A stretch of 64,000 bases of DNA from Arion vulgaris (taxonomy: Eukaryota > Mollusca > Gastropoda > Stylommatophora > Arionidae), in contig CM036756.1 of NCBI GenBank assembly GCA_020796225.1, positions 56,140,616-56,204,615 of the forward strand. The letters are read 5' to 3'. Position 1 is the first letter of the stretch, and each line of letters begins with the position of its first letter. Made by a program: the position numbers and the translations under genes. The notes beneath the pieces were generated by a model. The model saw only the letters and a program-made list of their open reading frames with translations. It was not told the DNA's origin and ran no database searches. Of this stretch, positions 1 through 10,324 are shown piece by piece.

Positions 1-304
1 ACTGCTCTGTATTCTTTTTTCGTTACTATTTCATCTAAAATGGCAGGTTTTGGGTATAAATTAATGTCGTCTGTAGAGGTTTCCAACCTCCTGAGGCTAA
101 CATGGATCTACTGTCCTGGACATGAGGGTGTTCACGACAATTGAGAGAGCGGGCATGCTTGTATCGAAAGCATCGATTGTTGGGAAGTTTAGGATAGATA
201 AGGGTGCAGTTCTTCGATCTTTATACAACCTACTGTTGGATGAGGACACTAAAATAGACGTTGAATTAATACAGCGACTTAGGGAGTTTGGAATTACATG
301 TTTT
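1..304. other. Unassigned sequence
   Basis: No recognisable domain. Short frames are open on both strands across 97-414, but neither gives a protein I recognise and no splice signals frame them. It could be the eroded edge of a LINE. Confidence 0.3.
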
Positions 305-470
305 ACAAGTGGAGCATCACAACCCAAGCATACCTGGTTCAAACCCCGCGGCAAGCAGTATGGAAGCAAATTCATTTCCGTGTGATTTTTACGAAAGGTA
401 AAAATAGACCTCACCGTTCAGAAAGCAACGACAAACTTCTTCTTCTTTTGTCGTCACACTGCCACCGGGT
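305..470 (+). mobile_element. SINE-B copy, 5' truncated
   Basis: SINE-B is a tRNA-headed SINE whose body carries TTCAGAAAGCAATGGCAAAC and CTGAACGTA. This copy keeps a B-box-like stretch (GGTTCAAACCCCGCG) and the conserved CACCGTTCAGAAAGCAA. It shares both with copies at 2206, 17352, 27055 and 52277. The A-box part and the 3' end are lost. Confidence 0.65.
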
Positions 471-724
471 TGTTGCCCAGTGTCGTGGTTTTCTGTTTTT
501 GTCTTGCGCTATTCTGGTGGCTTGTGTGATTGTTATTTTTGCTCTTTCACAGGATTCTGCTACGCCATCTAACCATCTTTTTCGTGGTCTGCCTCTCGTT
601 TCTTTCCTGATGTTCGGTTGTAGAAGACTTTGTATACTGTGGAGTTTGGATGCATTCTTATTAAGTGGTCAAATCACTTCATTCTTTGTTTCTCAATGTA
701 ATTCAAGAAATGTTCTGTGCCAGC

Positions 725-1096
725 TTTATTTCTTATACTGATGTTGGTAACTCTTTCTGGTGTAGTTAGTAACTTTTCGCAGGCAACGCATTTCACATGT
801 AATTATTTTGTGACTGCGCTTTGCTCATTGTCCATGTTTGGCTCTGGTAACACAAAGTAGGTATGAAAATGCTGTTGATCATCTGTTGCTTAGCTGCCTG
901 TGAAATGTTTGGATGCCTTAACAATGGGGCTACTGGTAGGTTACAGCATTTGCATTTTGCACTCTAGCCTCTATCTCTCTATATAGTCTTCCGTCTTCTA
1001 TGAATTTGCTTCCTAAGTGTTTGAATTCTTTCACTTGGTTTATTGTAGTGCTATTGACATGGGTGTCTAGTTTATTATGGTTCTTCCACATTTATT
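725..1096 (-). mobile_element. LINE reverse transcriptase fragment (thumb side)
   Basis: Read on the minus strand, about 1075 down to 725 gives an RT-like protein with stops: TINQVKEFKHLGSKFIEDGR, then REIEARVQNANAVTYQ, then IITCEMRCLRKVTNYTR. This is the usual region after the FADD motif in non-LTR retrotransposons (the 'EFKYLGS..TEDGR' block, then the 'MRCLRR' block). It continues the RT piece at 2037-2205, and the two are separated by an unrelated insertion. It is a pseudogene with several in-frame stops. Confidence 0.75.
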
Positions 1097-2036
1097 ATCC
1101 CTTAACCATTGGGATATTGGGATTTCGATCATTTATGATCGATGCAATATGCCTATTTAAGTGGCCATAATTTTGTATCTATTTTGCATTTAAGTTGGTA
1201 AAATTTATGTTATCTAAAGCAGAACATATGATAATCTAATAAAAATTATAAAAAATTAATTATATATTTTTAGATGTCTAATCTCGTTGACTGGAGCACA
1301 CCTCACTTCCCACTTGCCATTTTGTAGAAACGTCCAAATTGCTCCAGCCAAATAGCCCTAAATATGTGATAAAATGGAGTCTAATAACTCAGATTACTGT
1401 CCTGATGAAGACACCAGTGATTCTTCAAATATCTATGCTTGGATCAGATGAACATTCTGTGCCTGTGTCACTTTGAGTCTGTTTGCAAGATTCCGATAAC
1501 TTTTACCTGATTATTTTGTCTATCAAATATCATTGCGTAATCATATTTTTGTTCAATAATATCTTTTAATTGCAATGTTTAGAAATTATATATCTATTTC
1601 ATGTTTATGTATGCTACTATAAGTGTTAGTTCTTTATAGGCTGCTTACTAGACCAATTCGGCATCATTTTCTCTTGAAGGCCATATTTATTGACTTTTTT
1701 CTTTACAATATGAAAATATTGAATAATATAAATTTCATGATTACTGCCTTTCATATTTCCCAAACATGTTTAAATTCATATATGTTTTGCAAATATGAAG
1801 ACTTTAAAAGACTGTAATAAAAGATTCCATTATATTCGTTATACTTATTTTTTTCCTTCTTTGTGGTTGTAAAAAAATTGTCATTTGTAGAATAATCTAT
1901 TTTTAGACTTTCCATAAGTTGGTCACGGATATCATAAATTACATCACACTTATGTTAAAACCACATATCCTGATAGCCCATCCAATTAGCTTTCCAACCA
2001 TATATAACATTCCTATTTTCAATGCAAAGAATTTGT
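1097..2036. mobile_element. Insertion of unknown type, inside a LINE
   Basis: About 940 bp of AT-rich sequence splits one LINE RT between its FADD block and its thumb block. The same seven bases, ATTTATT, lie at 1090-1096 and 2037-2043 and may be the target duplication. Inside is a short acidic reading frame from 1374 (starts MESNNSDYCPDED) that stops after 25 residues. No terminal inverted repeats were convincing. I infer a non-autonomous element or a transposase remnant. Confidence 0.4.
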
Positions 2037-2205
2037 ATTTATTTCTGTTTTAGTGTTGTTGATTTTCATGTCATGATTTATACAATTTTGGTTCAAGATG
2101 TCAATATGTTGCTGTAGATCTTGTTCATTTTGATGTATCAGGCACTGATCATCTGCAAACAACAATTCATTTATTTCATCATTATCTGAATTTGACTCTT
2201 GAGTT
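2037..2205 (-). mobile_element. LINE reverse transcriptase fragment with FADD motif
   Basis: The minus strand reads NELLFADDQCLIHQNEQDL followed by QQHIDILNQNC and KINNTKTEIN. FADD is the RT catalytic motif C, and the 'KTE' block after it is the usual next motif. The reading frame stays open across the piece. It belongs with 725-1096. Confidence 0.8.
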
Positions 2206-2425
2206 ATTTTATAATGGCAAACTACTGAACGTATAAGTAGAGCCTAGAAAATCAACGACTCGTTTACTGTATGTGATGGCTAAGTCATTTAAAGGATATG
2301 CCACGATTTTCATTTCACAAATAGAGCAGGATGCTTGAGGGACAGAGAGAGGAGTGTGTTTAACCAGCAAGCTACAGGAACCATCAGTATGCATACCCTT
2401 CGAAATCTGTTGGAGTAGACTGAGC
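2206..2425 (+). mobile_element. SINE-B copy, 3' part
   Basis: Starts at AATGGCAAACTACTGAACGT and continues through GGATATGCCACGATTTTCAT, matching the copy at 27055-27425. It abuts the LINE fragment at 2205, so it probably inserted into it. The tRNA-like head is absent. Confidence 0.65.
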
Positions 2426-2469
2426 ACCTATAGCTCTGTCCGTAGTTCTGTTACGTCAGTTCATTAACC

Positions 2470-2660
2470 GAGAACTATTTCAGCCATTGTTTTATTCTTC
2501 TTCTAATTCGCCTGCTATGAATTCAGGTGTAGTCATGGCGTCCAGTCTGGTGCTTCTGAATGATTTTTGCATGAATGCTTGCTTTCCTTTTCATCAGTGT
2601 CCCTCGACATTCAGGCGAGCCTTCTCCCACTTCAGAGGTATGGTTGTATTGAACGTAACA
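2470..2660 (-). mobile_element. SINE tail fragment (SINE-B/H type)
   Basis: CATTCAGGCGAGCCTTCTCC and the bases around it match, in reverse, the 3' ends of SINE-B at 27055 and SINE-H at 29045. A similar piece lies at 11455-11530. Confidence 0.5.
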
Positions 2661-2826
2661 ACATTAAATCAACGACAGCATCGTGTCATCTTGTGTTGAT
2701 CACTGCATTAAATCGATTTATTTTCAAGTGTGAATGCAGGTTAAACTTATTTGAGCGTAGCATCATAGACAAGGAAGAAAATAATCGAACGTCTTGGTTT
2801 ATTGATCAACAATTTATTTTATAGAT

Positions 2827-3271
2827 CAGTGGCTCTCAACCTGAGTAGCGCGCCGCCTTATGGAGGCGAGATAGTATTAGGTCAAATGTTTTTAAAATTT
2901 AGTGAATTTTATGTTTGAATCAGTTTGTATACTAACTTGTCTTTTCAGTTGAAATATGTTATTCTCACTGAAATTGCAATTTTAGAGTTTCTGTTAAAAA
3001 TAACAAATAACATCATTGATTTTGACTTTTGTTGACAGTTTTCGTTATTATGTATAGTGCTATTTTAATACTAATATTCAGAAATATTTCTTTTTTCAAT
3101 TTACTTTTGAAAATCACATTTAATTCGGCTGGGTGGGGCAGAACAATGCGGGGGTAGTCTTGCCTTATATCCAAGGGTGGGGTGGGGCAGAACAATGCGG
3201 GGCGGGGGTAGTCTTGCCTTATATCCAAGGGTGGGGTGGAGGTGCCATCTGAATAGGTGTGAGAACCGCTG
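2827..3271. mobile_element. hAT-type MITE
   Basis: The element begins CAGTGGCTCTCAACCTG. Its other end, reversed, reads CAGCGGTTCTCACACCT, the classic hAT terminal inverted repeat. The eight bases outside each end (TTATAGAT and GTGTAGAC) both fit the hAT target consensus nTnTAGAn, although the two copies have diverged. The interior is AT-rich, has no transposase, and carries two tandem copies of a G-rich unit of about 58 bp at 3125-3240. It is therefore non-autonomous. Confidence 0.8.
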
Positions 3272-3419
3272 GTGTAGACTAAGCTGCTCTGACGTTGATG
3301 TTCAATGCTCTGTAAGGATGTTCAAGACGATTACTTCTTCTACAAACTTGAAACAATGCGAGTAGAGTTTTATATATATTTATATTGACAATTTATTTTT
3401 CTCCAGAACCGTGTAGAGT

Positions 3420-3960
3420 TTTCTTTCATTTCTCCAATCCTGTTTTGCCTCACAGCTTCAGGTCAAGTAGATATTTCTAAAACGGGCCTTTATGTGCGCT
3501 TCGTCGATAGTGTCTTTCGTCGTCTCTGTTATCTCTGAGGTCCATCTTTTGCGTGGCCTGTCTTTTGCTTTGTACCCATTGTATCGGAGCAGCATTGCTC
3601 TTTGAGGTGAACTGTCTGTTGGTAATCTGCTTATGTGACCCAAACATTTAATTTGTCGTTTCTTCATGAAGTTCAGTATTGTTGTCCCACTTTTCCCCTA
3701 ATGTCTTTATGTCTCAACCGGTCTCTTCTTGTTACCCCCAGCATTCTGTGTAGACACTTCATCTCTGTTGTAACTAGTTTTCTTCTATCATTTGTTGTCA
3801 GCGTCCAGGTTTGACTCTGGTAGCATAATGTGGGGAGAAATATCGTGTTGAACATTGCTATTTGTGTGTTCATGGTGACATGTTTCATTTTAAAATTGGC
3901 GCCATTTACCAGATGTAAATTAGTGTGAATATTTCCTGTAAGTCGTTCGGTATGTTTTAT
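3420..3960 (-). mobile_element. LINE RT C-terminal fragment
   Basis: The minus strand reads TIFLPTLCYQSQTWTLTTN, then KLVTTEMKCLHRMLGVTRRD and, after a frameshift near 3670, QIKCLGHISRLPTDSS and RPRKRWTSEITET. This is the 'YGSETW ... LGH ... GRPRKRW' tail of RTE-like LINEs. A second copy lies at 6640-7190. Confidence 0.85.
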
Positions 3961-3964
3961 TTAT

Positions 3965-4447
3965 ATTGAAATAGGTGATCGCAAGAGAGAGATTTATATT
4001 GAAATCGGTGATCGCGAGAGAGAGAGATTTATATTGAAATCGGTGATCGCGAGAGAGAGAGATTTATATTGAAATCGGTGATCGCGAGAGAGAGAGATTT
4101 ATATTGAAATCGGTGATCGCGAGAGAGAGAGAGAGAGATTTATATTGAAATCGGTGATCGCGAGAGAGAGAGATTTATATTGAAATCGGTGATCGCGAGA
4201 GAGAGAGAGATTTATATTGAAATCGGTGATCGCGAGAGAGAGAGAGAGAGATTTATATTGAAATCGGTGATCGCGAGAGAGAGAGAGATTTATATTGAAA
4301 TCGGTGATCGCGAGAGAGAGAGATTTATATTGAAATCGGTGATCGCGAGAGAGAGAGATTTATTGAAATCGACGAGAGAGAGAGAGATGTATATTGAAAT
4401 CGGTGATCGCGAGAGAGAGTATGAGAGAGAGAGAGATTTATATTGAA
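3965..4447. repeat. Minisatellite, about 38-44 bp unit with GAGA tract
   Basis: About a dozen copies of a unit containing TTTATATTGAAATCGGTGAT, then CGC, then a (GA)n tract of variable length. Unit length varies with the GA tract. Long open frames over it (for example 4180-4446) are a by-product of the repeat. Confidence 0.95.
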
Positions 4448-4504
4448 ATGACAGGGATGGGATATGACTTGATTTATTCTTCTCCGTCCTCGTGGAGCAT
4501 ATGG

Positions 4505-4800
4505 CTTCAGAGTTGCTTCACTTATCTCTGCTTCTGTGTGTCTTCACTTATCTCTGCTTCTGTGTATCTTCACTTATCTCTGCTTCTGTGTATCTTCACT
4601 TATCTCTGCTTCTGTGTATCTTCACTTATCTCTGCCTCTGTGTGTCTTCACTTATCTCTGCCTCTGTGTTTCACTTATCTCTGCTTCTGTGTGTCTTCAC
4701 TTATCTCTGCTTCTGTGTATCTTCACTTATCTCTGCTTCTGTGTATCTTCACTTATCTCTGCTTCTGTGTATCTTCACTTATCTCTGCTTCTGTGTGTTT
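4505..4800. repeat. Minisatellite, 26 bp unit
   Basis: About eleven copies of a unit containing CTTATCTCTGCTTCTGTGTA. It is open in all three forward frames, so I read no protein from it. The left flank (TCGTGGAGCATATGGCTTCA) resembles repeat X near 22850, so the array may have grown inside such a repeat. Confidence 0.95.
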
Positions 4801-5034
4801 TCTCGCCCGCTTGTTGCCGGAGTTCGCAAGAGGAGTCTATTCATATACCTGTTGTGCTGTTCTTTTCTGCCACTCCAATCTTCAATCCAAACTCTTGCAA
4901 TCTAGCAGTTGACATGGATTAGTTTAAATGAGAATCCTCTTTGCGGTCACATTCTATGAGGACGTTCAGAATGTCAGCTCTTTAAATCGTATTTCATTAA
5001 AATATGAGCAGATTAGAACAAGTCATTCTGCGCC

Positions 5035-5318
5035 TCAGAACAGGATACAATAGGTTTCGCTTTCTAGTGTAAGAACGTTATGGACATGTATGTCGTATGC
5101 CAGTGGGGGCATTAGCTAGGACAGCTCTCAGATGGACAGCGGGTGGGAAGAGAAGGCCTGGGCGTCTAAAGGAAACATGGAGAAGAACGGTGGAGAGGGA
5201 GTTGGAGTGTGGCCTGACGTGAGATACGGTTAGTAGAAAGGCAGCAGAACGGCAACAGTTGAGGTCTCTTGTGGAAGCCTTATGTCAATCGGGACATGAA
5301 GAGGATAGCTAAACACGT
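5035..5318 (+). mobile_element. LINE RT 3' end
   Basis: Frameshifted plus-strand reading gives an RTE-type C terminus: YGHVCRMP-like, then LARTALRWTAGGKRRPGRPK, a TWRRTVERELEC-like block and a final SLVEALC. The LINE is cut off upstream near 5035. Confidence 0.75.
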
Positions 5319-5334
5319 AAACACAAAGTACTAC

Positions 5335-6045
5335 AGTTTTACAAAATACATAAACAGTGACGATAAACAGCAACGTTTCGACCAAAAGGCCTTTATCAAG
5401 CAAACATTACAACAAGAATGACGAATTTCGAGGAACACTACAAATGGACGATTACATGTTGAAACATAAACCTATCTAATGAAAATCTGGGAATAAAAAC
5501 GAACAACGAAATGAGTGCAACACAAAAACCGAAAGTGGAAAGAAGAGAAACAATAAACAATATAGTGGATAAATGACACATATATAGAGCAAACACACAT
5601 ATAGATAACAAGGCACGAGATAAGACAGTACTAAGAAGCATAGGAATGTAATGCGTTGAGTCCAAGAGGTCGCAAAGTGCCATAGAATGAAATAAAACGG
5701 TTCTCCAGGGCGAATCGACTGCGATCATCGGAGGAACATGATCGGATGGCTGTGACATGGACATCGTCAACTCCTGAATGGCCAGTATCGTTGAAATGAG
5801 TGGCCACAGGAGTCACAGAGCGTTGGCGAATATCGCGTAAGTGTTGGGCGAATCGGTCACTGAGTCTCTTACCGGTTTCGCCAATATAGGACTTGTTGCA
5901 TCGTTTGCAGGTGATGGCATAGATGATATTGCGGGACTCACACGTGAAACTGTCTTGAATGGCATACGTAGCTTTTGGAAAAGAGACAGTGGGGTCTGTA
6001 TTACATATGCACATGTATTACAGCGCCGACGTCATGAAGAGGATA
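5335..6045 (-). mobile_element. Penelope-like element, 3' part with GIY-YIG endonuclease
   Basis: The frame 5631-6014 encodes a GIY-YIG domain: IYAITCKRCNKSYIGETG, then RLSDRFAQHL, PVATHFNDTGHSG and the ENRFISFYGTL block ending in GLN. GIY-YIG fused behind a reverse transcriptase is the mark of Penelope-like retroelements. Just upstream, after a frameshift, an RRRCNTC stretch matches the Cys-rich linker that usually precedes the domain. The RT part is missing, because the copy is truncated at a (GGAT)n run at 6058. The 3' end includes CTTGATAAAGGCCTTTTGG (reverse strand), which recurs at 52690-52830. Confidence 0.85.
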
Positions 6046-6079
6046 CAGATATATAGGGAGATGGATGGATGGATGGATG

Positions 6080-6226
6080 GATAGTGTAAGAACATTGGAA
6101 AGAAAGCTGCAGATGTCTCTGCGTGAACTACATAATACTGAATTTGATACAAAAGTCAACATTGAATATATAGACAATATCGCCTGTGTGTTGGTAGAAG
6201 ATGAACAAAGTATGTCTTCTGTATAA
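6080..6226 (+). pseudogene. Short coding-like remnant without a start codon
   Basis: Forty-eight codons without a stop read VRTLERKLQMSLRELHNTEF and then DTKVNIEYIDNIACVLVEDE before ending in TAA. The composition looks protein-like and not repetitive. There is no convincing acceptor site and no homologue I can name. It lies between the Penelope-like copy and repeat X, so it is probably a transposon ORF fragment. A host exon is less likely. Confidence 0.35.
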
Positions 6227-6600
6227 CTTTCCATGATAGCCCAGCATCATTTAGTTTCTCAAGAAGACTCCGTCTCCAATTCTGTTTAAGACGTTCTTTT
6301 TCCGTTTTCCTTGCTTATTCCAGTTAAGTGCTTGTCTAATGACACTAAACAGTGTCTTCTGTATAACTTCCCATGATAGCCCAGCATCATTTATTTCCTC
6401 AAGAAGACTCCGTCTATAATTCTGTTCAATCGTTTTCCTTGCTTATTCCATTTAAGTGCTTGTCTAATGACACTAAACAGTGTCTTCTGCAGGGTGGGAC
6501 AGCCTATCGCCATTTTCTTCTCCTAACCTGGACCATAATTGGTTCTTGTATTGTTCTTATCCACATAAGAGATGAACATAAATGGTAAAATAATAAATAA
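6227..6600. repeat. Repeat X, partly duplicated in tandem
   Basis: GATAGCCCAGCATCATTTA and CTCAAGAAGACTCCGTCT occur twice, about 130 bp apart, followed by CACTAAACAGTGTCTTCTGC twice. The same consensus is found at 22840-23125 and 56065-56270, so this is a dispersed family (here 'repeat X'). I see no tRNA-like head. Confidence 0.6.
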
Positions 6601-6639
6601 TTTTGGATATGCAAATGGTAACTCTAATGGCTTCTTCTT

Positions 6640-7190
6640 CCTTTTATCTGATCCTATTTTGACTCACAGCTTCAGGATAAGAAGAGATTTATAGAACGGC
6701 TTTTTGTGTGCTTCATAAATAGTATCATTCACAGTCTCTGTTATTTATGTGGCTCACCTTTTTTGTGGACGACTTTTTGCTTTGTAAACACTGTATCGGT
6801 GGTAGTAATTCTCTTTAAGAGGCATTGTCTGTTGGTAATCTGCGTATGAGTTCGAACCATTTAATCTGCAGTTTCTTGATGAAGTTCAGTATTGGTGTTG
6901 TACCCATTTTTTCCCTCTGATGTCTTCATTTCTAATCCGGTCTCTTCTTGATATTCCCAGCATTATGTATAGACACTTCATATCTATCGTGACTAGTTTT
7001 CTTCTATCGTTTGATATCATCGTCCAGGTATGGCACTGATAGCATAATGTTGACAGAAAGATTGTTTTGTACAATGCTCTTTTAGTGTTCATGGTGGCAT
7101 GTTTGCATTTTAAAATTCGTGCCATTTGCTCTATAGTTTCTCTTTCTCTCGATCGTTCTTCTGTCGGCCATTTTTATCATTCTCATTGTG
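6640..7190 (-). mobile_element. LINE RT C-terminal fragment, second copy of the 3420 family
   Basis: The minus strand reads ATMNTKRALYKTIFLSTLCY, then HTWTMISNDRRKLVTIDMKC and LGISRRDRIRNEDIRGK. It aligns block by block with 3420-3960 and keeps the 3' region (TCACAGCTTCAGG). Confidence 0.85.
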
Positions 7191-8344
7191 ATATATAAAC
7201 AGCCTTTGTCAAGAACGTTTGTTTTATGTCACATCGTTCAGTACCATTTGGAGCTCTAGTGCTTATCCTTCGGTGAAGTGTCCGATTTCAGCCAACGTTT
7301 ACTGAGTTCGCTCTCCGTCAGCCATTGACTGTCCACATTCAAACCTACAAGGCAGCAGGTTGCTATTTTCTGAGCGTCATCTGCCCAGAAAACCTGTCTT
7401 TTTCTGGACTTAGTTTTCTTGCCGTCAGTTTTGTGTACGGTTTACTCCGCTAGCCTTTGATTGTCCCCAATCAAACTACATGGCAGCAGTAGTTCCATGC
7501 GAGCGGAAACGTGCGCTGGATCAACCTCTGCTGGGCGTTCCAGTTTTTCTACACATTTGGATGGTCCGCTCACGCCTGCCGCGTCCTCTCTTCGCTACAT
7601 CATCAGCGCCGTGCACGTCTGCCCTCCGGCGGGCCCATACGTGCATCGTCCGCATGCATGCTCGCTCTGCCATGGTGCCTGCCCCACCATCTCCATCTGT
7701 TCTCCTCGTGCTCACATCTACCATGCCTCTAGACTGTCCTGACACGGGGCTCAGCTCGGGCCACCACCTCAGGGCTCCGAGTTTTGCCCTATGTGGGCCC
7801 ACGTGCAACTCATCTCATGCTAAGTTTTGCTCCACGCGAGCCCACGTCTCTTCTCTGGATGCACCCCTCATCCTTTTATGGTTATCCGCTCCGCTTTCTT
7901 TATATTCCGGGAGAGACGTACATTAATAGTCATTCTGATATTCCACTCGTCTGTGTTGCGAGCGGATCCCATCCAACGTAACTACGTCTGCATCTCTACT
8001 ACCACCAGAGTAGCTCTCCCTCGATCCCTACTCGCTTAGCCAGACAGGAACCTTTGTCTGTTACCGAGTCCCCACGTGGAGGTGGTATAGGATCTTGAAT
8101 AGTGCCAGCTCACTAATCCTGGCGCGACGTTGTCCCCATGCGCATTTGACCCCGCCCTTAGTTTGGTTTGCTTTATTGCATCTCTGTTGGATTTCGTTAT
8201 TCTTCCATTTGCTAAACGAAAACGCTCCCTAGGTATGTACAGTCTTTAACTCTAATTGTTGAAAGCGAAAAAGTAAGCAAAGAACAGTTTGCATTCCACG
8301 TGGTATATTGGTAAACACTGTGTTAGGACCCCATTTATCTTTGA
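7191..8344. other. GC-rich stretch without a recognisable gene
   Basis: From about 7440 to 8160 the sequence is clearly richer in G+C than its surroundings. It carries overlapping open frames on both strands (for example 7480-7926 plus and 7521-7808 minus). None shows a known motif. The words GGCAGCAG and TTGA(C/T)TGTCC repeat near 7330 and 7460. It could be part of an LTR or another mobile element, but I saw no paired LTRs. Confidence 0.3.
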
Positions 8345-8640
8345 TCAAATGTACTCGATTGCTGGTGTGGTCAACTCGATTGGGGGTGCGGTCAACTCGA
8401 TTGGGGGTGCGGTCAACTCGATTGGGGGTGCGGTCAGCTCGATTGGTGGTGTGGCCAGCTCGATTGATAGTGCGGTCAACTAGATGGTGTTTTGCATTGG
8501 TGGTGGGTCAACTAGATTGGTGGTGTGGTCAGCTAGATTGGTGGTGTGGTCAGCTAGATTGGTGGTGCGGTCAGCTATATTGGTGGTGTGGTCAGCTCGA
8601 TTGGTGGTGTGGTCAGCTCGATTGGTGGTGTGGTGGGGTC
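8345..8640. repeat. Minisatellite, 21 bp unit
   Basis: About thirteen copies of a unit close to GATTGGTGGTGTGGTCAGCT. The left third reads GGGGGTGCGGTCAA and the right part GGTGGTGTGGTCAG, so there are two sub-blocks. Because 21 is a multiple of three, the array stays open over 8308-8766. I do not treat this as coding. Confidence 0.95.
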
Positions 8641-9569
8641 TTTAAACTTAGCGTTGTCTTGATACCCAACTCAAGCTTGGTTGACTTGAAAGTTGTTTGT
8701 TGTCGGAAACACCAAATTCAAATGAAGAATTTCAAACGCGTGACCACGCATCTACACAACAACTAAAACATTAAAACACAATGAAGAGGACGGGCCAAGA
8801 ATAGTTAAGATTGGTTTGTATTTGTTGCTGCCCAAGCGTCAGGGGCACAATAAGCTAGAGAGAAGGAGAGAGAGAGGGAGAGAGAGAATCCGTGGAATAA
8901 AGCTATTAAATAATATGTACAATATACATGCTACATTGCAGTTTGCCGAAAAGGGAAGAGCTTAAGCCCCAGTGGATCACTAAAGAAGATTTTCTCTGCG
9001 TTGTTAACAGAAGTTTATCTTCTTCGTTCGTCATCATAGCGCAGTTAATAATGATGTGTTGTTTTTTTTTACAACGATGTTGATATATTTGTCTCTTTCA
9101 TGCCTTTTTTTTTATTTGAGAACGCATTATAGACAATAGTTGCCTTTCCTTTTCTTCTGTAATGAACTAGAAGTTCAAAGATCGGACTAAACTAGAACTT
9201 TTGGATTTGGAGGTTTTCTGCGCTGCTCATTTATACTGTAGTCAAAATAGGGTTCATTGTGTTCATTCACCGCCACTTTACTTAATTATTTTTTGTACCG
9301 AGTTCTAAAATAGTTTAAACCTTTGTTTAGATATTCAAAGCAAGTTGATCACCCTGTCCTGGGTCAGTGCTCCTTTAGGTTGGGGCTCAGTCGTCAGAAG
9401 GCTTCACATATTGGCTCTCAATCCACATTTTTAGTCAGTATTATTCAGACTACATTCCAACCATATGCAAGTATATTATTTAATTTGACGTAAATATGCT
9501 CAGATTGACCGCGCCGTTACGTTCACAACTGCATTTTATTACAGAGACCACTAGGAATATTGCCTGAGC
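8641..9569. other. No gene seen
   Basis: AT-rich, apparently single-copy sequence with a short GAGA run near 8860-8885 and a poly-T run at 9062. No coding frame of note. Confidence 0.6.
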
Positions 9570-9692
9570 TACGGAGTTCGTGTTTGGACAATACTCTTGG
9601 CAGTTGGTGTGTCACTTCTGTGGAGAGGGACCAAGCTATATAGGATAAAACCTGGTGTAATGAAGTCAATCCTTCGGCTTCATACCCTTTGT
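9570..9692 (+). mobile_element. SINE-D 3' end
   Basis: GGATAAAACCTGGTGTAATG and AGTCAATCCTTCGGCTTCA match the tail shared with 20060-20155 and 24230-24295 (consensus: GCCATAT, GG, AAACCCGGT, GAAG(C/T)CAATCC). SINE-D is defined by the full copies at 34845 and 43055. Confidence 0.55.
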
Positions 9693-9759
9693 GATACCGT
9701 ATATAACTGATCATAATCGAAGCCATCAGAGTTGTCGTACGCCCATTTGCCATCACTCT

Positions 9760-9905
9760 TTAACCCTTTCATTCCGAAATTTACTTCCATCTCCGAACGG
9801 ATTCATATTGCAATGCATACTGAAATAAACCGGTATACTAGCTTTGCGTTATCTTATCAAATAATGTAAGCCGGTATATCGACTTAGCATAGAGAAGGGG
9901 TTAAT
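9760..9905. mobile_element. piggyBac-type MITE
   Basis: TTAA at 9760-9763 and at 9902-9905 flank an element that starts CCCTTTC and ends GAAGGGG. This gives a short inverted repeat beginning with CCC, typical of piggyBac-like elements that duplicate TTAA. Inside, CCGGTATA occurs twice as a direct repeat (near 9830 and 9871). It is about 140 bp long with no ORF, so it would be mobilised in trans. Confidence 0.6.
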
Positions 9906-10320
9906 CCTTACGTGCTTACACATACTTCATTCTCACATACTGTTATTAGCATCACATCTACGAGTAAAGTATTTAAGCCTTACTCGGCTCTGTTTCGTTG
10001 ACCCTATTATTGACTTTTGTCATCTCATTCATTAAGTCTCCCGACCCGTTAAACAATAGTCACACAGATATTTGTCGCCCGCCTACCGTGTGTCTCATTG
10101 TTCTCGTTACCTGAGACTGGAACATAACATCATGCAGGTGAGTAATCAATACGATCGACACCTACAACGCTTTTCTTTCAACTGATATTGATTTGGTTTG
10201 TACTAGGCTGACAATGAAATACATTTGTATCTACACCATTAATGGAATCAAGTAAATAATAGTGATGTATGGACAATTGTCCGAAATTCTATGTAAATAT
10301 TAAGAAATATGTCTTTCATT
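9906..10320. other. No gene seen
   Basis: Apparently single-copy AT-rich sequence, with no repeat or coding signal that I can support. Confidence 0.5.
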
Positions 10321-10324
10321 TTGG

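Noticed and set aside
4394..4922. Three overlapping frames of 128-172 codons
   Set aside because: 26-bp tandem repeat read in all three forward frames.
7480..7926. A 148-codon frame in the GC-rich stretch as a gene
   Set aside because: Frames are open on both strands at once, which follows from the base composition. No motif and no splice sites.
7440..8160. Endogenous retrovirus or LTR element
   Set aside because: No paired LTRs, primer-binding site or gag/pol motifs could be shown.
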